The position numbers were made by a program, and so were the translations under genes. This document shows positions 1-9,068 of a stretch of 64,000 nucleotides of DNA, piece after piece. The first letter of the stretch is position 1, and each line of letters opens with the position of its first letter. The stretch is from Atopsyche davidsoni (taxonomy: Eukaryota; Arthropoda; Insecta; Trichoptera; Hydrobiosidae): assembly GCA_022113835.1 (NCBI GenBank), contig JAILWY010000025.1:1-64000 (forward strand), written 5' to 3'. The notes beneath the pieces are model-generated. The model was given only the letters and a program-made list of their open reading frames with translations, was not told the origin of the DNA and made no database searches.

Positions 1-702
1 AACCGTAAAGATGGGGTGTGGGATGGCGGCATAATCAGGCAACCTGACGTTGAGACGTCAGGTGGCAGCTAGGGCAGGCGTCCTGGAGTAGGAAGACTGG
101 AGGCGGCAATTGCAGGCAACCGTAAAGATGGGGTGTGGGATGGCGGCATAATCAGGCAACCTGACGTTGAGACGTCAGGTGGCAGCTAGGGCAGGCGTCC
201 TGGAGTAGGAAGACTGGAGGCGGCAATTGCAGGCAACCGTAAAGATGGGGTGTGGGATGGCGGCATAATCAGGCAACCTGACGTTGAGACGTCAGGTGGC
301 AGCTAGGGCAGGCGTCCTGGAGTAGGAAGACTGGAAGCGGCAATTGCAGGCAACCGTAAAGATGGGGTGTGGGATGGCGGCATAATCAGGCAACCTGACG
401 TTGAGACGTCAGGTGGCAGCTAGGGCAGGCGTCCTGGAGTAGGAAGACTGGAAGCGGCAATTGCAGGCAACCGTAAAGATGGGGTGTGGGATGGCGGCAT
501 AATCAGGCAACCTGACGTTGAGACGTCAGGTGGCAGCTAGGGCAGGCGTCCTGGAGTAGGAAGACTGGAAGCGGCAATTGCAGGCAACCGTAAAGATGGG
601 ATGTGGGATGGCGGCATAATCAGGCAACCTGACGTTGAGACGTCAGGTGGCAGCTAGGGCAGGCGTCCTGGAGTAGGAAGACTGGAAGCGGCAACCTGAA
701 GT
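1..702. repeat. 117-bp satellite array, right end (six units, copy 1)
   Basis: Units start at 1, 118, 235, 352, 469 and 586, a period of exactly 117 bp, and are almost identical. Each contains a perfect hairpin, ACCTGACGT-TGAG-ACGTCAGGT. The first two units read GGAGGCGG near their end and the last four read GGAAGCGG; the final unit also has GATGGGATG instead of GATGGGGTG. The array begins at the window edge, so its true length here is unknown. No coding potential is seen. The same terminal order of variants occurs at the end of the array at 19016-23929. Confidence 0.95.
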
Positions 703-713
703 TGAGACGTCAC

Positions 714-762
714 GGGTTGTGACGTGTCCCCTGACGTGGAGTCAGGGGACACATCACAACCC
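714..762. repeat. Array-terminal palindrome (copy 1)
   Basis: Two 22-nt arms (714-735 and 741-762) are inverted repeats with one mismatch, around the 5-nt loop GTGGA. The core arm reads GTGTCCCCTGAC. It lies just where the 117-bp units decay into the 130-bp repeats. The identical structure is at 23941-23989. It could form a strong DNA or RNA hairpin; no function can be assigned. Confidence 0.85.
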
Positions 763-1250
763 GTAGCTGGGACGTAGCGTTCAAAAGTTAGGTTTAACGA
801 TGTCTATACGGCGTGCTATGGGAAATTTTCGAGGTTTATCACTTTGAGGGGACTCATGGGACCGGGGGGAGTCGGCAGACACGTCACAACCCATACGTGG
901 CACGTAGCGTTCAAAAGTTAGGTTTGACGATGACAGTTCGGCGTGCTATGGGAAATTTTCGAGGTTTATCACTTTGAGGGGACTCGTGGGACCGGGGGGA
1001 GTCGGCAGACACGTCACAACCCATACGTGGCACGTAGCGTTCAAAAGCTGGGTTTTACGATGACAGTTCGGCGATTTTTGGGAAATTTTCGAGGTTTATC
1101 ACTCTGAGGGGACTCGTGGGACCGGGGGAAGTCTGCCGACATGTCACAACCCATAGCTGGGACGAAGCGTGCAAAAGTTAGGTTTGACGATGACAGTTCG
1201 GCGTGCTATGGGAAATTTTCGAGGTTTATCACTTTGAGGGGATCTGTGGT
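753..1250. repeat. Four 130-bp tandem repeats (copy 1)
   Basis: The motif TCACAACCC recurs at about 753, 883, 1013 and 1143, giving a 130-bp period. Each unit contains the phrase GGGAAATTTTCGAGGTTTAT followed by TCACT. Units differ by a few substitutions, more than the 117-bp satellite units do. They separate the satellite from the Gypsy-like pol remnant and may be part of that element's untranslated region, which is inference only. Copy 2 is at 23980-24477. Confidence 0.9.
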
Positions 1251-1281
1251 CAACTACCTTGGCGGGCTCTTGAGCCCTCCT

Positions 1282-2067
1282 TTATCGCCGTATTGTCTCG
1301 TCACACACTGCTATGTCAGCTCCCGGGTGACATTCCACAAATTGGTTGAGCTCTCTGTAATCCAGCACCGGCCGTACTTTGTCCTTGTCCTTCTGGACGA
1401 CCACCATCAGTGGGAGCACTCCGCCTCGCGGGCCTGTCCATGGATGCAGCCAACCCTTCCTAACCCAGTCCCTCACTTCAGCCTTGAAAGCCTCTTCGGC
1501 CTCTGGCCCTGCGCTGCGTCCATGCCGACTATCACGTCGACTCCTGCAAGCACGCGGTCCATGACGATGGTGTCGACTTCCACCACCCTGTCCAGCAGCT
1601 CCATCCTCGCCCGAGCTGTCCCTCGGCACGCCACGCGGCCGTTGACCGCCACGATATCGACTTTTCCTGGCGACAGCACAGGGCACAGGCCCGCGCGAAT
1701 CACCGTCCGCGAGCAGCCTCCCACCGATCACTCCGAAAATCCGAAAACTCCTCCCACCGATCTTCACCCGCACGACGGGCAGAGCCTTTAGTCCTGCTCG
1801 CGGGAAGCTGCCGGCACACAAGCCTCCCGCCGATCTTTTCCCGACCAACACTGCATGGCCGTGTGGCCTTTCTTCCCGCACTTCCAGCACTCAATGTCCT
1901 TGTAATTCCGCGTGGGACGCGACCCCCCCATGGCATCTCCTTCGATTTCCCTGACAGCTGTCACGATGTTTCCGCGTCGGAGGAGCGACTTCGGGTGGTG
2001 GAGCGACTGCAGGTGAAGCCGTGTCCTCACGCATCTTCGCGTCTCCTTGCATTGCTCGCGCACTCAC
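1282..2067 (-). pseudogene. Gypsy-like LTR retrotransposon remnant: gag zinc knuckle, protease region, RT start
   Basis: The minus strand encodes a CCHC zinc knuckle (ECWKCGKKGHTAMQCW, spacing C-x2-C-x4-H-x4-C, near 1870-1905). Downstream come a protease-like stretch and then the beginning of a Ty3/Gypsy-type reverse transcriptase (KVRPVLDYRELNQFV, near 1325-1380). The pieces lie in different frames, so the reading frame is broken, and the RT ends after its first motif where the 130-bp repeats begin. The gag half continues beyond the R1-like insertion, at 4341-4605. It is a defective fragment; the family is assigned from motifs only. Confidence 0.75.
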
Positions 2068-2081
2068 AAGTACACGGGTCT

Positions 2082-4326
2082 TTTTTTTTTTTTTTTTTTT
2101 TTTTCCCCCGCAGCTTGGCCCACGGTTGTATTGCTCGAGACTGCGGGGGCGTCTCTTTATTTTCTCCCGTACAGCCTTCAAATAAAAAAATACAGTAAAA
2201 AAAACAATAAAAGGCTGGAAAGTAATCATCTTTCCCTGCGGGGAGGATCCCCGCAGGCATCTCATCGACTCATATGCTGCATTCCTGTAAAGGGGGAAGA
2301 GGCAGCATATTACACATAGTTAAAATTCAATACAATAATAGGTCTTCCGTCTTCATGCTTCCTGTAGAGGGGGGGCGAGTCATGAAGACGGAGGCTTGGT
2401 CACGGCGGTTGGGAGGGGCTCGCTTGTCGAGCCCTCTCCAGTTCTTCTCTCTTGCGAACGACCTTCTCGCAGAAGTCCGTGACTGCGTCCCAGGCTGTCT
2501 TGCGTTCCAGCATGGACGGGACAAGTTCTTCTACCGTCCATGCGACGCCAGCTCTGCAACGCAGCCGCCATCTCTCCGATTCGGTAGCGCAGCACTTGAA
2601 CAGCGCGTGCTCTGCGTCGTCGATGTCGTCGTCGCAGAGCGGGCAACGTGCGCTTGCCGACCGGCCTATCCTCGCCAGGTAGCTGCCGAGGCAGCCGTGC
2701 CCGGTGAGAAGTTGGGTCAGCCGGTAGGTGACCTGACCGTGGGCGCGGTAGATCCAAGGGGCGAGGACCGGGATCAACCGCTGCGTCCATCGCCCCTTAA
2801 GTGACTCGCTCCAGCGATCCTGCCACTTCTGCACGGTCGTTGCCCTCGCGTTCTCGCGCGCGGTGTCGCGATCACCGGCGTCCTCGAAGATGGCCTTTCG
2901 TTCCTCTGCGAGAAGGTCGATGGGCGGAATCCCCGCGAGCACGAGCGCCGCATCGGCCGATACCGTGCGGTATCCGCATATGACGCGGAGCGCCGCACGC
3001 CGCTGCACGCTTGTTAGCATGCTGCGGTAGTGTGCCATCCGCATGCTCGGCGCCCAGACTTCGGCGCCGAAGAGCATTTGGGATTGGGCCACACTAGCGA
3101 GCAGCTTCCGCTTCTGTTCCTGCGGACCCTGCACGTTCAGCAGGATCCGCGAAAGCGCAGCGGTGGTTCCCGCGGCTTTCTCCGCGGCTCTGCGGATGTG
3201 GGCCGTGTACTTCAGGGACCCGTCGAAGTACACGCCCAGGTATCTGACCGATTTTTGCGGGGTGATGACCGCGTCGCCGACGGTTATTCGCGGCGGCTCG
3301 TGCTTGCGCCTTCCTACAAGCATTACCGCCTCGGTCTTGTGCGCTGCCAGCTCCAGGTGGTGGTCCCCCAGGGCCTGGGCGATCCTCCGCAGCGCTTCGT
3401 TAAGATTGGCCTGCAGATCCGACATCTTTCTGGCGACGGCCACGACGCCGATGTCGTCCGCGAAGCCAATCTCTTCGACACCGTCGGGAAGCTCCACTCG
3501 CAGCACCGCATCGTACATTCCGGTCCGATGCGGACAGAGCGGTCCGAGGACCGACCCCTGTGGCACTCCGCATGTGGTGGTTCTGGTGGTTCTGGTTATT
3601 CCACCTGTGGGAGTGTAATGCACGCTGCGGTCTCGAAAGTAACTGTCCACGACAGCTCGCACGTACGGCTCGACGCCTTTCTTCTCCAGCGCCTCCATGA
3701 TCTTCTCCCATGGGGCGCTGTTGAAGGCGTTTTTAACGTCAAGCGTTACGAGCACGCAGTACTGTCTTGTCCGCCAGGTCCCCGCATTTGCCATCTCGGC
3801 CTTGCGGTGGACCCTCGTGATGGCGTCCGCCGTGGACCTACCCCTCCTGAACCCGTACTGAGACTCGGACAGGCAGCCCTCGGTCTCGATGTACGAGTCC
3901 AGTCTGGAATGTAGTAACCTTTCGAAGAGCTTCCCGAAGCTGTCGAGGAGGCACAATGGTCGGTAAGAAGACGCAAGATCGACCGGCTTGTCTCCTTTGC
4001 GCACCAGCGCTAGGCGCGCGGTCTTCCAGCACCCCGGGAACGTGGCCTTCGTCAGACAGGTGTTGAAGACCGCGAGCAGCGCCGCAGGATCTTCGCGCAC
4101 GGTCCTCTTCACGATCTCGTTGGGGATTCCGTCGGGTCCGGGCGCCTTGGCGTTGGGGAGGCGACTCGCGGCGATCTTCAGCTCCGGCACGGTGAAGAGT
4201 GGGATCTCTTCGTCCGGAGCTACGATGACCGCAGGTCGCCCGCCGTCAGGGCGCGTTGGAAACAGCGCATCCAGTATGGCGTCCACCCGACCGGGCAGGG
4301 TGATGCCCGGGATAATCTGAGGAGTG
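2082..4326 (-). mobile_element. R1-clade-like non-LTR retrotransposon, 5'-truncated (copy 1)
   Basis: The element lies on the minus strand. Its poly(A) tail appears as the T run from 2082 to about 2104 and its 5' end is truncated at 4326. It is flanked by a 14-bp target-site duplication, AAGTACACGGGTCT, at 2068-2081 and 4327-4340. The target is the gag region of the Gypsy-like element, so this insertion is the younger of the two. It retains RT and C-terminal zinc-finger coding but lacks the endonuclease and ORF1. An identical nested arrangement is at 25310-27554. Confidence 0.9.
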
Positions 4327-4334
4327 AAGTACAC
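2400..4334 (-). CDS. Non-LTR retrotransposon reverse transcriptase (644-codon open frame)
   Basis: The frame encodes a reverse transcriptase that would copy element RNA at a nicked target. RT blocks are visible in order: KAPGPDGIP (residues 63-71), SYRPLCLLDSFGK (123-135), SQYGFRRGRSTADAI (158-172), the motif-A Asp in LDVKNAFNSAPW (D199), GVPQGSVLGPL (256-266) and the catalytic FADD (291-294). A C-terminal zinc finger of form C-x2-C-x8-H-x4-C spans about residues 564-581, as in R1-like elements. The apparent start at 4334 lies in the target duplication, because the true N-terminal endonuclease was lost by 5' truncation. Residues after GPL (267-273) differ from the corresponding stretch of the copy at 39299-42775. 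GC-rich codons contrast with the AT-rich surroundings. It is probably not functional without the endonuclease. Confidence 0.85.
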   Translation of the reverse strand: MYFTPQIIPGITLPGRVDAILDALFPTRPDGGRPAVIVAPDEEIPLFTVPELKIAASRLPNAKAPGPDGIPNEIVKRTVREDPAALLAVFNTCLTKATFPGCWKTARLALVRKGDKPVDLASSYRPLCLLDSFGKLFERLLHSRLDSYIETEGCLSESQYGFRRGRSTADAITRVHRKAEMANAGTWRTRQYCVLVTLDVKNAFNSAPWEKIMEALEKKGVEPYVRAVVDSYFRDRSVHYTPTGGITRTTRTTTCGVPQGSVLGPLCPHRTGMYDAVLRVELPDGVEEIGFADDIGVVAVARKMSDLQANLNEALRRIAQALGDHHLELAAHKTEAVMLVGRRKHEPPRITVGDAVITPQKSVRYLGVYFDGSLKYTAHIRRAAEKAAGTTAALSRILLNVQGPQEQKRKLLASVAQSQMLFGAEVWAPSMRMAHYRSMLTSVQRRAALRVICGYRTVSADAALVLAGIPPIDLLAEERKAIFEDAGDRDTARENARATTVQKWQDRWSESLKGRWTQRLIPVLAPWIYRAHGQVTYRLTQLLTGHGCLGSYLARIGRSASARCPLCDDDIDDAEHALFKCCATESERWRLRCRAGVAWTVEELVPSMLERKTAWDAVTDFCEKVVRKREELERARQASPSQPP

Positions 4335-4340
4335 GGGTCT

Positions 4341-4605
4341 GCTTTATTAATTCTTCCTCATCAGGCACGTTGTCGCCCAACCACGACTGCGCGTCCTTTG
4401 ATACGCCGCTGGGCAGACCCTGAATGAATTTGTATAGGACCGGACGGCCTGACATCCCGGTCGCGGCGGCGAGACGCTTCAACTCCGCCATGTTTGCTTC
4501 CACCGTTTCCTGCTCTTGAAACTGCCACGTGGAAAACGCGGCGATCGACGCTATCGGGCGAGGATTGAACGCGCTCCGGAGACATAGACAACAATACGCT
4601 AGCAG
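4341..4605 (-). pseudogene. Gypsy-like gag fragment (copy 1)
   Basis: The minus strand reads a gag-like stretch including FNPRP, QEQETVEANMAELKRLA and PVLYKFIQGLPSGVSKD. This matches the usual order in Ty3/Gypsy capsid C-terminal regions (an E-T-V then A-L-x-x-L-A pattern). It joins, across the R1-like insertion, to the zinc-knuckle segment at 1788-2063. No intact frame spans the whole protein. The fragment ends near 4605, where unrelated sequence begins. Confidence 0.6.
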
Positions 4606-4623
4606 TGGACTGTATTATCATTC

Positions 4624-5240
4624 ATTTAAAACACTTTATTCGTATAAACTTTTATTCAAGCTTCATTACAAACATTGATTACAATTTAACATTTATCTGA
4701 TATTAAAACAGGTTACATTTAACACTTTATTTTAACTTTGGACCGATAACCGGGTCGTTTAATTTCACTTCACTTTCGACACAATATACTCCGAACTCGC
4801 GGCAGTATTACTTTATGAGATTTGTAAGATTTTTAACCATTGCGGCAGGTATACGAACGCATCGTATCCTGGCAGAATATTCTTGCTCCCGAGTTAGTCA
4901 CCCTGTGGAGACAATTTGAATACTTTTCAACTTTTTAACGACAGACACGCGATCCTGCATGGTGGTCGGAGTATCCTCGCTCCCGGGCAGCGTCACCCCG
5001 TGGAGTCAAATTTAATACTGCCCCCTTGAGGTGGAGAGAGTCCGAGCCAGAGCTGCGTTGTAACGTGGGCAGGTTCAAAAGCAGCGCGGGGCCAGAGGCC
5101 GAAACAGGCCGACAACAGTCTCCGCGACATTAGACGAAGGCGGACGGAGATCCGCAAATACCAAACTAATCTCCACAGCATGTAAGATGGACTGAAACCA
5201 ATAAAGACATGATTTAGGAATGACAGGAACAAGTCTTCTT
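4624..5240. other. Probable insertion separating two gag-like pieces (copy 1)
   Basis: About 617 bp lie between gag-like segments on the same strand. A short direct repeat, TCATTC, occurs at 4618-4623 and 5241-5246 and could be a target duplication, but six bases is weak evidence. Inside are two diverged copies of a phrase like GCTCCCG...GTCACCC(T/C)GTGGAG (near 4890 and 4980) and AATAAA near 5201. It could be a solo LTR or a MITE; no coding was recognised. Copy 2 is at about 27852-28468. Confidence 0.35.
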
Positions 5241-5246
5241 TCATTC

Positions 5247-5470
5247 GTGGTCACCTCGTCCGGAAGGGACATAAAAATCTGGAACGCCTCACCCTGTAGC
5301 AGGATCGGGATGCATAGCGTGAGGTCGCTCTCGCCGCACGCGTGCATCATCTTCTTGAGACGGGCGAGCCATAGCTGCCGCTCGCCGCCCCACTCGTATG
5401 GTTTCACGAAGTCCTGCAGCTTCCTTTGCATCGGCTTTTCCCTGGTTTCGGCAGCCGCCGAAATAGCAAA
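5247..5470 (-). pseudogene. Retroelement gag N-terminal-like fragment (copy 1)
   Basis: A minus-strand open stretch includes WLARLKKMMHACGESDLTLC and ILLQGEAFQIFMSLPDE, resembling the start of the capsid domain of insect Gypsy-type gag proteins. It probably belongs to the same element as 4341-4605. Just upstream on the minus strand (about 5470-5480) is a pyrimidine-poor TATTTCCAG that could act as a splice acceptor. The coding does not continue past about 5247. Copy 2 is at about 28475-28698. Confidence 0.5.
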
Positions 5471-6022
5471 CTGGAAATATAAATATCAATCGATTAAAAA
5501 AGCTTACATATGCAATATATGAGCTTAGATATTAAATATTTGATTCTGACCGCGATGTATATTAATTTCGGAACGGATGATAAAAACGTCTAGCGGCCGC
5601 GCTAGCAGGCGCCTAACTGCCAATTGAACCCAAAATCAACATTCATTTGTTATATTCTTACAATTCAAATATGCATGAAAGACTTATTACCTAGTAATTA
5701 TTTAAATTTCTAGGTTTAAATTAATTATTTTATTTAATGTAGATATTTTATATTTATTAATAAATGAGATATATGTACAAAAAGTTACAAATTCATCTGA
5801 TTTTTTTAAAACATATTCATGTATTATAATAATTTTTAATATTTATCCATTTGTTATTTTTGTTTTTTCCGTCGGGACTCCTTGCTCGGTGAAGCAATTT
5901 CGGCATATATACCGATTACTCATTTCTCTTTGCCGGTTTGACCTTCTGTTGTATTTATTGTTGAAACACAAAAGACATTAGCGTCAGAAGTCTTACTGAC
6001 CACCATTGACACAGGCGGTCCC

Positions 6023-6034
6023 GGGTTCAAATCC
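6023..6034 (+). repeat. Pol III B-box-like site, possible tRNA-derived SINE (copy 1)
   Basis: GGGTTCAAATCC matches the tRNA T-arm/B-box consensus. No complete cloverleaf and no convincing A-box were found in the preceding 60 bases, so this is at most a SINE or decayed tRNA relic. The duplicate lies at 29251-29262. Confidence 0.35.
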
Positions 6035-7317
6035 ATGTGGAGTATTATTTTCAAGTTATAAATTCTCCAGGTTCAATGAAAATAATTATGCTTCATTTGT
6101 GAGTTTCACCTATGAAATGGCAATTGATGGATTTGGAAATGGATTTTAAAGGGCTACGTATATTTTATATAAAATTAAAACGCACACAATGCGCGGTTAC
6201 TTAGCCTCATGTGACCAGCTAATCCTGAAGTCCCCTGAAGTTAATTTTTAAGTTAGTGTAGCTTTCGCAATCAGTCTTTATGGAGTTTCATCGAATAATT
6301 TCATACATTGTCCAACCACGTGAACTATTCAGTTTATGAGCAGAGAGCGTCAGTGGAGGAACCCCCGTGTCTTCCGTGAAGAGCGGCTCGTTCACTTATG
6401 ATGCCAACACGAAGTCTCCTAGCTTCAGGCCGACGATGCGATCTTTGGGATGACGGCACCGGGATAACACCGGAGTAGAATTTGTCACCATTGTAAAAAA
6501 AAGCGTCCTCAAAATTACGCTTCTTCTGGAGTTTTTCATGATCTCCATAACGCTGAAGTGCTTCTCCAGGTCGCGTTAATTTACACTTCAAAATTAACGA
6601 ACAATTGACGGTTATCACGTACCGGCCGGCGGCAAGCGGACCAAAGTATTCCCAATGTAAAAAATAGCTTCAGAGGTCTATTATTTATTGCAATCAAAAT
6701 AAAATTGTGGTAATAAATTAAACAAGTACTAGTTTTATTATAATATGTATGTATTTTGATAAATTTTTATATAATTTATTTTTTTGGAGGTTTTAGTTGC
6801 TCGTGTAAAAGCAGCTTTACAACCATGGCTTGCAATATTCATTTATGGAACAATATTGTGGATAAATTTACAGAATCTGACAGTTCGTTTTTTATGAATG
6901 CCGTTTTGTTATGTTCATGTTTTGTAAAACCGTACTATTCTCTTTACCTTTTTTTTTACTACAAACCATACCCATGTACTTAGATATTCGGGGCTATTCT
7001 ATTGGAATATGCTCTAGTATGGCGGTGTAAATAATGCACGCGATCCCGATAAATATCCCGAACATAGCAATCGTGATATTAATTTTAAGTAATGCTGGAA
7101 TTCAGGGGTACGGCTGTAATTCTGTAATTTTCAAGTGCTTATAAGAAAAGAAAAAAGAGAACCAACATATCTAAATAGCTAGATTTAATAATTATATTAT
7201 GGTCACATAAATGTCATTAAAAAATACTTTTGCACATGATACCGAGAGATTTAAAACAAATTGTAAAATTTTAAAGAAAACAACTAGTGATAAGTATTAT
7301 TATAATTGAATTTAGGA

Positions 7318-7491
7318 TTAGCTGCGGCAGGTGGGCCATTGTTTTGAGCGTTTCTGCCGGTTGCTGATGCACTCGTAGTGGAACAAATGGTCACCCTTGA
7401 GGTACACTGCATTGTAACACTGTAAAGACTTTCGCCACAAGGAACATATAATTTTTTTTGACTCATTTCGTCCCTTTTTCACCACAGATCT
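7318..7491 (-). pseudogene. Degenerate RING-H2-like fragment (copy 1)
   Basis: One minus-strand frame, ending at a stop whose complement is at 7318-7320, reads ICSLWRKS, then YLKGDHLFHYECIS, then KQWPTCRS before the stop. The spacing resembles the second half of a RING-H2 finger (H-x2-C followed by C-P-x-C-R), but two expected cysteines are tryptophan (CSLW and WPTC). An acceptor-like TTTTCAG lies just upstream. It looks like a decayed exon of an E3 ligase-like gene; the parent gene is unknown. Copy 2 is at about 30546-30719. Confidence 0.3.
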
Positions 7492-8379
7492 GAAAAGTTA
7501 AAGTAGCTATTAACACACTTCGAACCTATGTTGAAAGATGTGAAAATCTCCTAATTCTTAAGGGACGATTGAAATAAACAACCACCGAAAACGACTCAGC
7601 AAGCAAACCAGGTTTTTTCATGCAAAAAATATTCATTAAAACATCACAGGAATATAATGACAGTCATGATTTGTGTCGGAAGGTTTTTTATTTATAAGAC
7701 AGTTCGCATTGAAACAATACTCCGAGTATACGATTTTTTTTAAATATTACTCTTTCACAGATATAATCTTTAATTTAGATTTAAGGCTGACATTATTCAA
7801 GTCGTATAAAAACATCTGATCCTCACGTTTCTCCTCAGACTCACATACAAATAGAGTTTAATTATTGATGTATTTGTATAATAAATATTTTTCAGGCACG
7901 AGATTATTGATATTTATAATATTACTAGAAATGTTGCCCGTCACAGTATGACGTATTCGATGAACGATGCAATAGTGTTTAAACATACCATATGTTTGGC
8001 TGACAATAAGATACATATTTGCTTTCATTTTGTGCCATCAGTTGGATGAAGGTGCGAAGTTCTGTGATATATTTGGCCTTGAACTTTGAAGCAGAATGGC
8101 CCGATCCTACCACTGGACCTGCTAATTTAGCTCCCATTGATGCAAAATATATACTGTTATTGTATGATCTTATTTTTCTTTTGAAAATGTTGTTTCACTT
8201 TACCTTTGTGACAGTAATCGTTGAACTTTCCATCTGATGGTTTTTCTGCTTGAAAATGTAAAGCATTGCAGAATCGATAGGTCACATTCATTAATCCGCA
8301 ATTGTTCTTTTTGCCTCGTTATCGATGCACGCACTCTCATCGAAGACAAACGCAGCGTTCGCTGTGCATCAGTTTCTTT

Positions 8380-8514
8380 TAGTCCACATAATCGAGTTTT
8401 TTTGATCATTTTCTAGTCCGTGTTGCGAAAAATCCACTGCACCAATCGAAAAAATTTAAACGCAAAAAGTTTGATACATTCCTTCTTACGAATAAAATAT
8501 ATTTTTATTTCTTA
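8380..8514. repeat. Dispersed repeat, member A (copy 1)
   Basis: This about 135-bp stretch, from AGTCCACATAATCGAG to AATAAAATATATTTTTATTT, is clearly related to 13783-13917, with scattered substitutions. It also recurs in copy 2 at about 31609-31744. The members differ more from each other than the two big segment copies do, so they are an older repeat family. They may be an LTR or transposon end. Confidence 0.7.
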
Positions 8515-8998
8515 TAAATTTACTATTAATATGATAAATATGTGTTTTTCCGATTAAAGTGTAGGAATTTGGAGATTCATCTGGTCCATTTTACAAGAGT
8601 CCTAAACATTTAAAAGTTTTTTTTTCAATTGAAATTACAAGATTAAATATAAACCATGTGCGCCTTATTATTTAAAAAATTGAAAAAAAAAAACTTTAAC
8701 AAACTTTGGTTTTGAAAAGTCGTCATTTTATCCAATTTTTCAACATCTTCAAGATTTTATTTTACCCTAAAATGGACGTCAATTAAATAATAAAAAATAG
8801 ATAAATATAATTTATAGTTTTTTTAATACTCTGTAAAAAAATCAACTTTCGATATAGCAAAATAAAGTGACAATTAAATTAATTAAATTAAAAGTTAGAT
8901 AAAAAATTAGATAAAAAAAGTTAGAAGTATATTTCTCCTCCTATCAAATAAAGTTCTAAGATAAATCTGAATATATTACTACGAAGTAATGACTATAT

Positions 8999-9011
8999 AA
9001 ATATATATATA

Positions 9012-9062
<51 letters not shown>
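8999..9062. repeat. TA microsatellite (copy 1)
   Basis: A TA-rich dinucleotide run lies within AT-rich DNA. The corresponding run at about 32228-32292 is 2 bp longer, one of the few differences between the two segment copies. Confidence 0.9.

Positions 9063-9068
<6 letters not shown>

Noticed and set aside
3030..3914. 294-codon + strand open frame opposite the RT
   Set aside because: It is the antisense shadow of the GC-rich RT frame, with no domain content. The same holds for the copy at 26258-27142.
6001..6060. tRNA gene
   Set aside because: Only a T-arm/B-box is seen; no acceptor stem, anticodon arm or A-box could be paired.
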